Source: Symsagittifera roscoffensis
Taxonomy: Eukaryota; Xenacoelomorpha; Acoela; Convolutidae
DNA: 64,000 nt
Reading direction: 5' to 3'
Assembly (NCBI RefSeq): GCF_963678635.1
Contig: NC_087062.1
Coordinates: forward strand, 79,921,200 to 79,985,199
Part shown: in pieces, positions 1-10,317 of the stretch
Numbering within the stretch: the first letter of the stretch is position 1
Layout of the letters: each line of letters starts with the position of its first letter
The notes under the pieces: model-generated
What the model was told of the DNA's origin: nothing
Database searches by the model: none
The model's input: the letters and a program-made list of their open reading frames with translations, nothing else
Position numbers and translations under genes: made by a program

Positions 1-1544
1 TAAAAACGATTGACTTGCCTCAACTCAAATTGAAACACTTTTGTAATGCAATTTAATTTGCCCCGAAAAAGATAACGCTGCTCTTTTAGCGTCATAAAAA
101 TCTAGACAGGGCGCATAACTTAATCACGAGCACAGCCAAATTGGCAAATTTACAAAACATAATAATAATAAAAAATACTTTTAATTATTTGAACTCAGAA
201 AGACAATATCTTCATTAGGGTCTAAAAATGAAAGATTGCTTGTATATCAGGGCAAGGTTCTGAATATTCCGCTTGCCTTCTCATTCAATTGATTTCGAAT
301 AACTTTTGTTCTCTAAAACTTAAGCAAACTGCAAATATCGAAAAAAGCTAAGATTTAGGTCGAATTTAAAAGACCGGTTAGTTTGCCTAAATTCAATTAT
401 AAACAATTATGAGCGCGGTATAATTCGCCACGCAACTCCAAACGCAATTAGGCCAAATACAAGCCCACTTGATTGGAAAATACCAATTTCCGGATCCACA
501 CACTCCACAAACGTTATAAAATTGAGCAGAATCGTAATTAAAAATGCAAATACCATTATCATCTTCGTCAAAAGTTAAAACAAAAATCACCCCATGCATA
601 AACATTCCGCACTTTTCGAAGTTTGGAACACTGCTTTGCTCAACATATTTTTGAGCAATTTGATCTGCCTCATAAGCACTCAAATATTCACGCATTAACT
701 ATCCCAAACTGAGCAAATAAGCATTTTTCTAACCATATAACGTTAAGAAAAACGATTAGCGGTAAAAAAAAAACTTCTCCGTAAATTTGAGTATACGACA
801 GCAATATCTTTCAGATGGACTAAGAATTTCTGTCAGACACAACTAGTTACAAAAAAAACACCTCAAGCAGAAAATGTTTTCAGACGTTGTTGAAATCGTG
901 AAACTATGGAATTTTGTTCTATATTTTATGGTTCTTGAAATTTTGTTTATTTTAGTCTGACAGACAAACTAATTTTTCTCAGTTTTGACACATTTAAAAG
1001 TTTTTCTGCAATGTGATTCACGTTCAAAGACGCTATAGTATTATACGATATTTGGCGCCCTGAGAAACTTCCTTCATGGTTCTCAATTATGCGGAAAATT
1101 TTGATGCTCATTCACTGCTCCTTCGCGAACAACAATCGCAATGACTTTCAAGTACTGAATTAGTTTGAAGAACAAGATCAGATGCTAAGTTACCATACTG
1201 CCAATATTTGCAAAAGTGTATCGAAGCAATTTTTGCGTCACAAAATTATATCCTTCGTGCTAGGTTTCAATCCATGCTTTTGAAAAAAAAACAGGGAAAA
1301 AAATGAAAACTGAAAGATTGCATCACTTTTTTTGACAAGAGTTACTTACGAGAATCCTTCACAATTTGTTATACAAGAACTGTAATTACTTTTACAGCAG
1401 TACAAACAAAAAATAGAAATAACGGAGAAAATGTCTGAGATGGGGCTCTCAAAAAAGTGACGATGATAACCGAAAAACGTCGATTCCGCAAAAAGACCGC
1501 ACTTTTTGATTTTTTTTGATGTTTGTGTTTTTTTTGATGGTGCA
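1..1544. other. AT-rich flank left of the retroelement
   Basis: Apart from the candidate small ORF at 393-695 I see no gene here. The stretch is AT-rich with short homopolymer runs. It ends in a T-rich tract directly before the left long repeat at 1545. Confidence 0.5.
393..695 (-). CDS. Candidate small ORF, unknown
   Basis: A 100-codon ATG-initiated frame. Residues 1-55 are mixed polar and acidic and look coding (FDEDDN near residue 43), while the last ~35 residues are Cys/Trp-rich. From about position 525 downward a second minus frame reads into a hydrophobic stretch with the feel of a membrane segment (GLVFGLIAFGVAW) before a stop. This could be a frameshifted small membrane protein, or one exon of a larger gene lying off the window. 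I do not recognise the family, and chance cannot be excluded. Confidence 0.25.
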   Translation of the reverse strand: MREYLSAYEADQIAQKYVEQSSVPNFEKCGMFMHGVIFVLTFDEDDNGICIFNYDSAQFYNVCGVCGSGNWYFPIKWACIWPNCVWSCVANYTALIIVYN

Positions 1545-3964
1545 TTACTAAGCGGTCATTGCTGGTTGAATGCTTAGTAATTTTATCCTAAGTTATAAGT
1601 CTCACCTTAGATCGTCAAGTTGTCTTGACAAAAGTTAGAGTAGAAACAATAGTTAGAAAAGGTATGAAATAATTAGTTGGTTAAATACAAAGCTCTGGAT
1701 TATTAGATTATATAAACGAATCGAACAGCTTAGAGAAATATACCTATGAGGGGAGGTTGAGCTTATCTTATTTTGTTCATCAATATTTTATCTTCTTACT
1801 AAGGTCGATGGCTGATTATTATGAATGTTTCGCCCTTGGTTGTGTCCACTTCGGCACTTCTGGTTTGGTCGTCAGTATCGTCTTTGCCGTAGTCCTTTGG
1901 GTACTTGTAGTCCAGACTTCCTCAGGTGTGGGTCTCTCGAGTATCTCGATTTATAATTTTATCGAACTTTAAATGAGAATTCATTCTATATTTTATTTGT
2001 GAAAAAAGGCTAGTTTAATTTTTTTGTAAAGGCAGAAAAATTATTTATTTTGAAAAGGTCTGACTGAAAAGATCCAACTTGCTGTTTACTGAGCAAAATG
2101 AAACACTGAAGATTTCAGGCCAGTCCTTTTGCTCGTAAGCATAAGCCGGCGGCTGATTCAATCTTTAATTATTCAGGTTTCACCTGCTCCTTTGTTCTCC
2201 CTTTCTTATAAGGGAATTTTCAACTCTTTCAACTCAAAATTTTCATATCTTTAATTTATTAGTCCCCTTTGATTAAAACCGTAGCCTTCAGTTTTATCTG
2301 ATTAAAAATTCATATTACTCTCTCTGATGCATCATATTGCAGGTGCATTTCTGCTTAATCAAAGCAAGGAGAATTTCAGTGCAGCCGGCAAGACTGCTAA
2401 ATATTTATCAATTTTGTTTCAAGTTAAGTTAAAAGGGACGTATTAATAATCGCCGCACTTTTAAAATATTGAGCATGAAAAAATGAGAAAAATTAGACAA
2501 GTATTTAAAAAGTAGTGGATTTCCAAAACAAGGTTTTATAGTCCTAATAAGAGTAAATCAGTCAATATCTGATTTAGTGAAAAGAGGCTTTAATTTAAAT
2601 GGCACGCTCCGATTTAGAATTGGGTCGTTAAGTAAACAATTAAGACAATGGTCTTTTGTCTGTGTAGTATTTTCAATATTACAACTCACCCCTTTTTTAA
2701 GAAAATTAAGCTGTTCGATTCTTACAGTTACCATGGTGAAAATTTAATCACTTTAATGATTAAATACTATAGTAATAACATTTAAAAAGAACATCAAATG
2801 AAAAAATTATGTAGATAGGTTAGGTTAATGGACTCAAATTTATATATAAATTTTTTGCTCTCAATAGCTATAAATTTCTTCTAGAGCTTCCTTCCGGCTT
2901 CTAGCTCCACATTGTACGATCTGAGGATCGCTATCTTCCTCTGTGAAGCCTCGAGTTTTTGTTGCAATTTGACGACTTTCTTTTTTTTTTTGATTTTGTT
3001 CTTAATTCGCAGTCTGCTCATTCCGTCCGTAAGTTCTTGAATGTCGTCTTGTTCTTCCTGTTTGTTTTTTACATGGTTCGGAAAGGCAGTTATTCCCTCA
3101 AACGGGATGGTGACTTGCGTGCCTCCTGCCTTGATGATGTAGCCGTGTTCTTCCCTCTTCTTTAATTTCCAAAAGTTGGTTTCGTTCTTTATAACCACTT
3201 CTTGCCGGGTTATGAACTCGATAGGCATCATCGCCTTTTCCATTGTCGTTGAGTTGACAACTTCAATAAACGATGGCAGTTTCCATCTGCTATAATTTTG
3301 CTTTATTGAGCACTTTAAACTCGTTATAAATTTTGGATTTTCCGTATCCAATTTGGCTTCTCTGCACTTCTGCAGTTCCAATCTTTGAGTCAAACTGGGA
3401 AAATTCCGAGGGTTCTTATTTAACCCGTCGTCCATTGACAAATATTGTACTGCTACAGGTTTTCGTTGTTTCTTCCTGAGAGGCAGCTTTCTTTTAAACT
3501 CCTCTGGTGCTGGGTCTGCATTTCTACAGTTCCAGTTTAAAATTGGGTCATATTCCATTTTGCTAAACATCAATATAAATTGACCAAATATTCAAAATCC
3601 CGAATTACATTCGGATATTAAGGCTAATCATCAAATGTTTGAACAATGAAGGACAAAGTGTAAAATTGTATACATATAAAAGGTGGAAAATATAATCTTG
3701 TGGTTTCACACAAACCCACCACGGAAAACAAATGAAGAAAGGGGATCATGGTGTTTATTAACCACAGGAATAAATCACTTTACAACACTGAGTTAAGCTC
3801 AGATATTAAACTTATGTAGTTAAAGCAAAAATGGAAATTTGGGCATTAATTAACCCCTAATCTTAAATGTATGTCCACCTGGGGTCATCCACAGGCTTAC
3901 CATGGGGTCCTTAACAAATTATACAGCTATAAACTTTGGGTTAGGATTTACTAGATGCATATCT
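1545..3964 (-). repeat. Downstream (3') LTR-like repeat, 2.42 kb
   Basis: It matches 10321-13001 nearly base for base. The common sequence starts at TTACTAAGCG and ends at GATGCATAT. Across the enclosed ORF I count five substitutions in 693 bases relative to the other copy. It lacks the 256-bp TATG tract present in the right copy. A short patch near 2221-2252 is unlike the matching patch at 11005-11036. Confidence 0.8.
2881..3573 (-). CDS. LTR-internal ORF, 230 aa, unknown (copy 1)
   Basis: An intact 230-codon frame inside the LTR, on the same strand as gag and pro. The N-terminal third is basic (RKLPLRKKQRK near residue 30). The middle is mixed, and residues ~185-225 are Lys-rich and heptad-like (KNKIKKKKKVVKLQQKLEAS), suggesting a coiled coil. 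No signal peptide, membrane segment or enzyme motif is visible. Two further ATGs lie at codons 2 and 6, so the true start may be slightly internal. It differs from copy 2 by three residues. I do not recognise the family. It may be an accessory protein of the element or a captured host fragment. Confidence 0.5.
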   Translation of the reverse strand: MMFSKMEYDPILNWNCRNADPAPEEFKRKLPLRKKQRKPVAVQYLSMDDGLNKNPRNFPSLTQRLELQKCREAKLDTENPKFITSLKCSIKQNYSRWKLPSFIEVVNSTTMEKAMMPIEFITRQEVVIKNETNFWKLKKREEHGYIIKAGGTQVTIPFEGITAFPNHVKNKQEEQDDIQELTDGMSRLRIKNKIKKKKKVVKLQQKLEASQRKIAILRSYNVELEAGRKL

Positions 3965-5297
3965 TAACGAATAGAAAATTGTAAAAGTTGTAAGGCAGGT
4001 ATAAACAAATATAATAATTCATTTGACAGCATTTTTGTCATAACCAGGAATCTTTGTTTTGTTTTCTGATAAGATATGGAAAAGATTTGAATAAGGAATA
4101 AAAAAATTGAAATATCAAAAGTAAGGAAAGTTGAAGATTAATTACAAACGGTATAATATTCGATAAGATAAGTGTAATAATTCTTCTTCGGTTTTAATCC
4201 CCTGCACCAATCCATTTTCACATCTTTAGTACAGAAAAGTCGTCCTGAACTTTATGATGCAAAAATTTAACATAAACAATCTTAATGATGATGCGGTCCA
4301 AATTTCAAAGTGTTGCTTCTGAAAATTTGTCGTATTTAAGGGTTTAAATGCCTGCGTGTAGTGGATTCAAAACTACCGAATTAGTAATGTGGCCAAAATT
4401 TTGAGGAGTGAATCATAAGAGTCTCAAAGGCTGCATACAGCCACCAACAATCATTTGCGTTGGTTAAAAGAAATTGGCACCATGGGTATTGAAAGGCTAC
4501 ATAAAGCCACCAACATATGTTGGCATAAATCTGCGGCGGGTCGGGTCGAAAAACATTGTTCGCCCATTTTAAGATCATGAATAATTGTAACAACGTACTC
4601 AATTTGTTGAAAAATGAGAGATAATTTTTCCCTTTTTGATGAATTTCTTCTAGTTTGCATTTGTAACTTGAAAACTATAAGGCTTAATAATTAATGAAAT
4701 CGGTACCTACTTGGGCCCTAAGAGGAATCCGATGGTGCAAATTAACTTCGCAGAATGAGTTTGTTACAATTTTACATTGGCTAGTTCTTTCATCAAAAGT
4801 TTCACTCTATTAATTTTCGTTATTGTACGTAGGGTAATTTGACATTCCCTTAAGTGTAATACTGAATTTTCAGTTAATAAAACCGCTTGAAAATGAAATT
4901 ATTATAGACTCATAAAATTGTAATTTTTTAAACTCCTGGCCTTTTGCAATTTTTTTTGCAAAATGTTGAAGTCGAAAAACTTTTTGTTTGTCTGAGCCAT
5001 TGGGTTCCGATCCCTCTATCTTTATTTGATTTTGAGGATGGTCCAAAATTGTTAGCGTACTTGATTGTTTTCGATCTCGGTTAAGAATTAAATTCGTGTT
5101 CATGCATTTTGGCATATCCTTTTGGGTGTCATACAGAACCGCTATTCATTGCAGTATATTCTCATTTTTTAGTAGATTAAATTTGATTTACTGCTCAGTA
5201 TACAAAACGCTAGGTAAATTTCACAAACTTAAAGCGTTGTAAAAGCTTTATTGAAAACTTCACATTTATAATTATTTTAAAGCAGGAAGAAATGGGT
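3965..5297. other. Element interior after protease, no pol found
   Basis: In a complete element the reverse transcriptase would begin here, directly after the protease frame that stops at 5298. All minus frames are short. An 81-codon frame at 4870-5115 shows no motif I know. I see no YxDD, no RNase H acidic residues and no integrase zinc or DDE pattern, and 1.3 kb is too short for them. No clear polypurine tract borders the LTR at 3965. Confidence 0.6.
4427..4535 (-). repeat. Two-copy 65-bp repeat of paired hairpins
   Basis: Two units begin at about 4427 and 4492 on the plus strand. Each has a GGCTN...NAGCC stem followed within a few bases by a CCAAC...GTTGG stem. Unit 1 has GGCTG-CATA-CAGCC, and unit 2 has the perfect palindrome CCAACATATGTTGG. 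The stems persist while the loops change. Confidence 0.5.
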
Positions 5298-6044
5298 TTA
5301 TATTATTTCTATGTTTTCAAACGTTTTTTCTATTACACCTTTGTTTATATCTACTTTTGATTCTCTGGAGTTTTTTAGTACGATAGGCATTGACTTAATT
5401 TCATTCCTACAATAAGTGCTTTTTGCAATAATGCCTTTTTGTTCTAAGAACTTATCAATTCTAAACGATGTTCCTACTTTGGAAACTATGCCTGCTGGAG
5501 AAATTGAAATTACACAGGATGATTTTGGCTCAATAGTTATATTTTTATCAAGAAGTACATTTTGATAAAAGCTTAGATGTGGATAACTTTTGCTTCTTAT
5601 AATACTGATGGGAACTGTCATATCTGGGTATTTTTTTAATTCCAAGTTTAAATTTGGAAAGTTTATTGATTTAATGTTGTGAGAAATGAAATCCATTCCT
5701 AAGATATTTAGATCGCATCCGTTCTCGGCTGAAATCCATGCTTTGATTTTTACCGGATTATCAGTGTTTGTACCAAACGTTGAGTCAAAATTAGTATAAC
5801 CTATAAGTTTAAGTTTTTCTCCATTAACAGCAACTGTGTTTGATCCAGATTTATTCAGCTGTAGAGGCTGTATTTTACAATTTTGTTCATAACTGTCAAA
5901 ATTAATAAGCGAACATGTTGCTCCAGTGTCTAGTAGAAATTGGGTTTCCAGACCGTTATTTTTATTTTTGTCTCCGACGGGATGTTGGTATAAGTTAATG
6001 TATAATTGTATTTTTGGTTCAGACGGAGACTGATCTAGTTTAAA
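5298..6044 (-). CDS. pro: Retropepsin (aspartic protease) frame of the element
   Basis: The frame is open for 248 codons from the slippery site to a stop at 5298-5300. Residues 39-43 read DTGAT within FLLDTGAT, the active-site signature of retroviral-type aspartic proteases. ILGMDF near residue 114 matches the second conserved element of this fold (usually ILGxD). About 130 residues follow that look like the linker before reverse transcriptase, ending in an N-K-G-x-I-type segment, and then the frame stops. It lies in the -1 frame relative to gag and has no upstream start of its own, so expression would need the frameshift. No lesion is seen in it, unlike gag. Confidence 0.75.
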   Translation of the reverse strand, partial: FKLDQSPSEPKIQLYINLYQHPVGDKNKNNGLETQFLLDTGATCSLINFDSYEQNCKIQPLQLNKSGSNTVAVNGEKLKLIGYTNFDSTFGTNTDNPVKIKAWISAENGCDLNILGMDFISHNIKSINFPNLNLELKKYPDMTVPISIIRSKSYPHLSFYQNVLLDKNITIEPKSSCVISISPAGIVSKVGTSFRIDKFLEQKGIIAKSTYCRNEIKSMPIVLKNSRESKVDINKGVIEKTFENIEII

Positions 6045-7123
6045 TTAACAAGTTCACACTCATTATCGGTATAATTTCCTGGAATGTCATCATCACTAAA
6101 GGTGTGGATCTGGTAAGATGAATGATAATCGTTATTTTCGTTGAAGGGTTTTTTACTGTTCGACCTGTCACGCGATTGAGAACTTTCCTTGAAATTTGAC
6201 AAATGCTTGAATTCTTGTTGGTGATTTATGTCATTGAAATTGTTGTCTACTCTTGACCTACTCTTGCTATAGTTATGGTAACTTCTGTTTGAGTTCTCTC
6301 TTAATTGAAGCGAGTCATAATTTTGCTCCTGTTGATCATTATATTTTAAGCAATGTCTTATCGTATGGCCTGACATACAACACCAGTTGCAAAACATTGG
6401 GTTGTTTTGTTTGTTTCTATGCTCTTTTGGGGTATAAGCTGCGTTTATTTTATGATCCTTCATTAGTCCTGTTAACTCTTTAAGTTGATCCTTTATTGCC
6501 TCTATTTCCAATTTATATCTATGCTACTGGATGCTGTTCCGATAAACTCACTACTTATTGCAAAACTTAAGTCTTTTGTAGCAATATGATCTTTTAATTG
6601 CTGCCAAGTTGCGGGTGGATTCTCAATTAGGAATTGATGCGCCTTTTGTTTTAAGCCTAGCGGGCTTAAGCCGCGTACAAAGGATTCCATTTTCTTTGCT
6701 GTTCTTTGATCATCATTAAAAGTTGGATTAGGCCATCCACGGTCTACTGCGGTGCTTAATCTGTGTATGTAGCTTTTAATAAAATCATCAGGTTGTCTTT
6801 TTATGTTTTCTGCTTCTATTCATCTCCTATACTTATCCTTATCATCAGTGAATCTATCTATGAATTGATCTCTTATCTCGTTCCAAGGTAAATGTGCTGC
6901 GAATCCCTGATACCATTGAGCGGCTGGACCTCTTAGTATTGAACCAAATAAGGCTCTTTGTCTGTTATCATATGCGTCCTGTTCGTCACCTGCGTCTGCT
7001 GGTCTAGTGCCTAGGGAAAATGCTATCTTTTTCTCTGCTATATCAAGAAAATCTCTTGCATCTTCATTCTAAGCCGGTAAACTTTTTGAGAGCTAAATCT
7101 GGGTATGCTACTACGTTTGCCAT
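6035..7123 (-). pseudogene. gag: Gag gene, broken at three places
   Basis: It starts at the ATG at 7121-7123. The product resembles capsid proteins of LTR elements: a region with the Gag-like AAQWYQGF stretch, then a helical part containing RGLSPLGLKQKAH, then a CCHC knuckle C-x2-C-x4-H-x4-C (CNWCCMSGHTIRHC) in 6035-6511, and a Ser/Asn/Arg-rich tail. Three lesions interrupt it: a frame change near 7066 creating an early TGA, an in-frame TGA at 6820-6822 where Arg is likely, and a second frame change near 6510-6530. Gag would package the element RNA. This copy cannot make full-length Gag. Confidence 0.75.
6038..6044 (-). promoter_or_regulatory. -1 ribosomal frameshift heptamer UUUAAAC at the gag stop
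   Basis: On the minus strand T TTA AAC lies in the gag frame and is followed at once by the gag stop TAG (6035-6037). Slipping back one base opens the protease frame, which has its own stop just upstream of the heptamer, so the two frames meet exactly here. UUUAAAC is among the most efficient known slippery heptamers. Only a weak 4-bp stem (TCAG...CTGA) is seen a few bases downstream. Confidence 0.75.
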
Positions 7124-7242
7124 CTTTGTTTAATTCACTCAAAGTTATGTTAACAATATATAAAGGGTTTGGATGTAATGTGTACTGATCAATTGTATGG
7201 ACTGAAAGAATTATATTTAAATTACTGTGAGATTTGCTAGGT
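7124..7242. other. Gap between gag start and small ORF A
   Basis: A short AT-rich spacer upstream of the gag ATG. It contains no feature beyond stop codons in all minus frames. Confidence 0.4.
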
Positions 7243-7500
7243 TCAATGAAAATAAATTTTCCTTAAATAGATCAATAGTGCTATGGGGCTGTTTAAGCTT
7301 TTTAAGATAGAATTTATGTCTGGGTTATTGTTGCGGGAGAGAATAGTTAGTTCGTGAATATTTTTGTGTGGATGTTTGGACAAAATTGTGATTTGATCCT
7401 TTTGGATATTGGTGATAGACCAAATAATTTTTGTGGATTTATTTTTCAATTTTAGTTTTAAATTAAATGCTGTTGTATTTTCATTATAAAAGTTTGTCAT
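7243..7500 (-). CDS. Leader small ORF A, 85 aa, unknown
   Basis: An intact 85-codon frame upstream of gag on the same strand. It is Lys/Asn/Ile-rich and has no membrane segment or enzyme motif. Its reality is supported by a diverged paralogue at 7681-7955: residues 26-45 here (IIWSITNIQKDQITILSKHP) match NIWYITNTEKDHISILAKHP there, and the similarity continues into HEL and a xPxIxxIL segment. Conservation at protein level through frame-disrupting changes suggests past selection. It may be an accessory protein encoded upstream of gag. Function unknown. Confidence 0.45.
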   Translation of the reverse strand: MTNFYNENTTAFNLKLKLKNKSTKIIWSITNIQKDQITILSKHPHKNIHELTILSRNNNPDINSILKSLNSPIALLIYLRKIYFH

Positions 7501-7680
7501 AGCATTTCTCCATCATTTTTGAGTTATAAGTATTTATCTATGTGATGACAAACAAAATAAGGAATATTTAAAATTTTCTTATGAACTTGTTATGGTTTAA
7601 TTCTTGATGAAGAAAAATCTGTGCTTTAAAAAAAAAATGATTAAAATGCAAGTAGTTTTGTGCTTGGGTATATTATGATA

Positions 7681-7955
7681 TCAAAAAGCAATCGGGAGTG
7701 AAGCATTTAATCGTTCTTGCGGTATATAAATTATATTATTTGGTATTTTTATTTGCTGAAGAATTGTGTCAATTTCTGGAGTATATCGTCAAAAAAAGAC
7801 GTATAATTCGTGTTTATCGTCGTTAGGGTGTTTTGCTAGTATACTGATATGATCTTTTTCAGTGTTAGTGATATACCATATGTTGTTAGAGGTTTTATTT
7901 CTACGTTGATTTTTAATTTTTTTGTACTGACGTCAATTTTAAAATGTGTTGACAT
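7681..7955 (-). pseudogene. Leader small ORF B, broken paralogue of A
   Basis: It begins with an ATG at 7953-7955 and would end at a TGA at 7681-7683. The first ~20 residues align with the start of ORF A, then a one-base frame change near 7895 is needed to continue the match, and a second near the T-run at ~7790. Both look like homopolymer slips. With those allowed it is about 91 codons and aligns with A along most of its length, so it is a tandem, now inactive duplicate. Confidence 0.45.
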
Positions 7956-8153
7956 TTATTTTTACGATGTTTGTTTTCTTTTTCTTAAGCTAAGTTGTAC
8001 TATTTGATTAGTATGTTTTAGAGTAATAAAAACCTCCTAGGAATTATTGAATATTAACAAAAGTTATTAATAATGAAATAGGAAAATAAAAAAATTTCTT
8101 TGGAAAAAAAAATTTCTAAATTTTTTTTCTAAGTTTTTCAAGTTTTTTATTCG

Positions 8154-9399
8154 CTGAAACTTTAACTGAAACCTGAAACTTTGTTGAAGTGATATTTTAT
8201 TGATGCCTTTGGTATGGTTAACAATATAATTATATGCCTTTTTGGGTTATTATTAGCTCAAAACTTAATTTTTTGTTAAATTTTTTACAAAAATTTTTGA
8301 CTGAAACGATAATCTGAAACCTGAAACTATGCTAGCTGAAGTTGAGTTTTTTTAATCTTAAAATTGTCTAGAAGCTTTATTATACCTGGTTTATGCTTTA
8401 TCTTGCAAAAAAATTCGAGAAAACCGAATCTTTTGATATCTTAAACTTAATTTTTGAAATCTCAAACCTAAAACTCTTAAACTCTCTCAAACTCGATGCA
8501 TGAAAATTAAAAGTTGGTTTTTGATAGCAGGTCTAGTGTAAATTAGAATTTGGAACAGGTTTGTAACTTCAAAATCAAAAATTAAATTTGTTTGCGGAAA
8601 CCTAAGTTTTGGGGCTGAAACTATGATTTCTAGAACTGAAACCATGGTTTGACCACTTGGTTTTAGAGTTTTGAGATTGAAATTTTAGGTTGGTCTCTCT
8701 AATATATTTCTATTCCAGCAATAAAATTGCCAAAAAGATGAGAGTTTTAGCCTAAAACGACGATTTCATTTTTCTGAAACTATACGTTTGAGGGCTCAAA
8801 CTAACACCTTCTAGAAGTTTTTTGAGTTGAAAAGTTGGTTAGTGCATTAAGGATTCCTATTATCTTTCAATATTTCACAAAACTTTTACTTGGGAAGCAA
8901 GATTTTTGGTTCTGAAACCAAAAACACCAATTCTGAAACGTACGTTTCAGCCTTAAGAACCAAATTTTAAAATTGGTTTGGTTGGTTTTAACACCGTTAG
9001 TTTTCTCTAAAAAGTCAAAATTCGGCGTTCGGAGCTCAATTTTGGGACCAAAAACTCTATTTTTGTGTTCTGAAACCTGAAACTAACAAAAACGTACCAT
9101 TTAAGACCAGGTTTTTGACTTATGGTATCCAAATTTGGGTTTTACTAGTTCAACTTTTGCAGTTTTACCCGAATCCGTTTACAGAAACTTAAAATTCTGA
9201 CCGGAAACTATACTTATTTTAAATGAAACGTTTGACCCTATAACTCAAACCTAGACTGAAACCAAAAATTTTGACTGGTAAAAATCATCTTTTTAGTGCT
9301 TATGCTATCATATGAAACCTAGTTTATCAATATAAAGTGGATGTGTCAGTGTTTTAGACTTAGTTTTTGTTGTGAAACCTGATATTTTTGTGCTGAAAC
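8154..9399. repeat. Diverged ~150-bp tandem repeats marked by CTGAAAC
   Basis: CTGAAAC occurs 15 times on the plus strand here (at 8154, 8166, 8173, 8301, 8314, 8321, 8615, 8636, 8774, 8912, 8933, 9070, 9077, 9256 and 9393), plus one reverse copy at 8944. In such AT-rich DNA well under one is expected. Clusters recur every ~138-160 bp (8154, 8301, ~8456 with degenerate CTCAAAC forms, ~8600, 8774, 8912, 9070, ~9200, 9393), giving about nine decayed units. They lie in the leader between the 5' LTR and gag, where gypsy-type elements can carry arrays of insulator-protein sites. Confidence 0.65.
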
Positions 9400-10299
9400 T
9401 AAAACTTGGTGTTTGGTGTTATGTGGTTAACGTTTAAGATTAGTTTTAGTGCGTATTCTTATTGTTTATTAGGTGTATATTTAAACTGTGTCAAAAAAAA
9501 CTAATGATTTTTTCAAAAAACACCCAAATCCGTTCCTTCCTTCGTAATTTTTGTTATTTTCTTCCTTAGTTTCAGTAATTGGTAGCTTTACTGATGAATC
9601 ATTTAGGTTTCAGTTATCTTAAGGTGAATAGAGTTAAAATGAGTTTAAGAAAAGTTGAGGATAAGCCTCGAGAAATGGTGAAGAATTAGAATAAATAGCA
9701 ACAAGCGTGGATGGTTTGAGATAATGTGATGAAGAATTCAATTTATCATACAATTTAGGGTACTCCTAGATTGCACATATGACCACTTAACCCCCTCGAA
9801 ACAAGAAATGAAATTATTTAATAAGTTTTTGAGCACTTTAGCTTAATACAGAATTTCGTAAATTTTAGTGATGATAACTTTAAACTGAAGTTTCGGCATA
9901 AATTTAGTGGATTACTGGACAAAACGGGTATATCTTACTAGCGGACTTAGGCAGAGAACGATTCTTTCAGAAATTTTATATATTATTATAATAAAAGATA
10001 ATAGTTAAGTTCATGAGCTAATGTCAGTTAGAAAGCCGTATAATAGACCTCGAGATGGAGGAATATCGTGGGCGACTGCTAGCGCAGGGGATACTTATCG
10101 CAAGAACCCTACTAGGAATATCTGTCAAGTAGAAGACAATAAAATTGTGTTTCTATCGAAAAATACCCATTGTCTCTGGCTTTTTGAGGTTGGAAACTAA
10201 TCTGACAAATACTCACAGATCCTAATAATAATATATTTTTTTTGAATTTTAAAAGCTGTTTCGAGTTTGTTGGAAAAGGAATTTCTTAAGGAGTAGTTC
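9400..10299. other. Proximal leader of the element
   Basis: A non-coding leader between the repeat array and the 5' LTR. Two further reverse copies of the heptamer (GTTTCAG at 9569 and 9607) occur. No ORF is supported. Confidence 0.4.
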
Positions 10300-10317
10300 T
10301 CTGCTGCGGTCGCACCA
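10300..10317 (-). promoter_or_regulatory. Candidate tRNA primer binding site
   Basis: Three bases inside the 5' LTR boundary the minus strand reads TGGTGCGACCGCAGCAGA. Its complement ends in CCA like a tRNA 3' end. The position is right for a minus-strand element and there is no such site at the other inner boundary. I cannot assign the tRNA, and the inner half does not show a standard T-loop. Confidence 0.45.

Noticed and set aside
1757-1972. Plus-strand 71-86-codon hydrophobic ORF present in both LTRs
   Set aside because: It runs opposite to the element, and its recurrence only reflects LTR identity. The minus strand here has equally plausible short frames, so nothing supports it.
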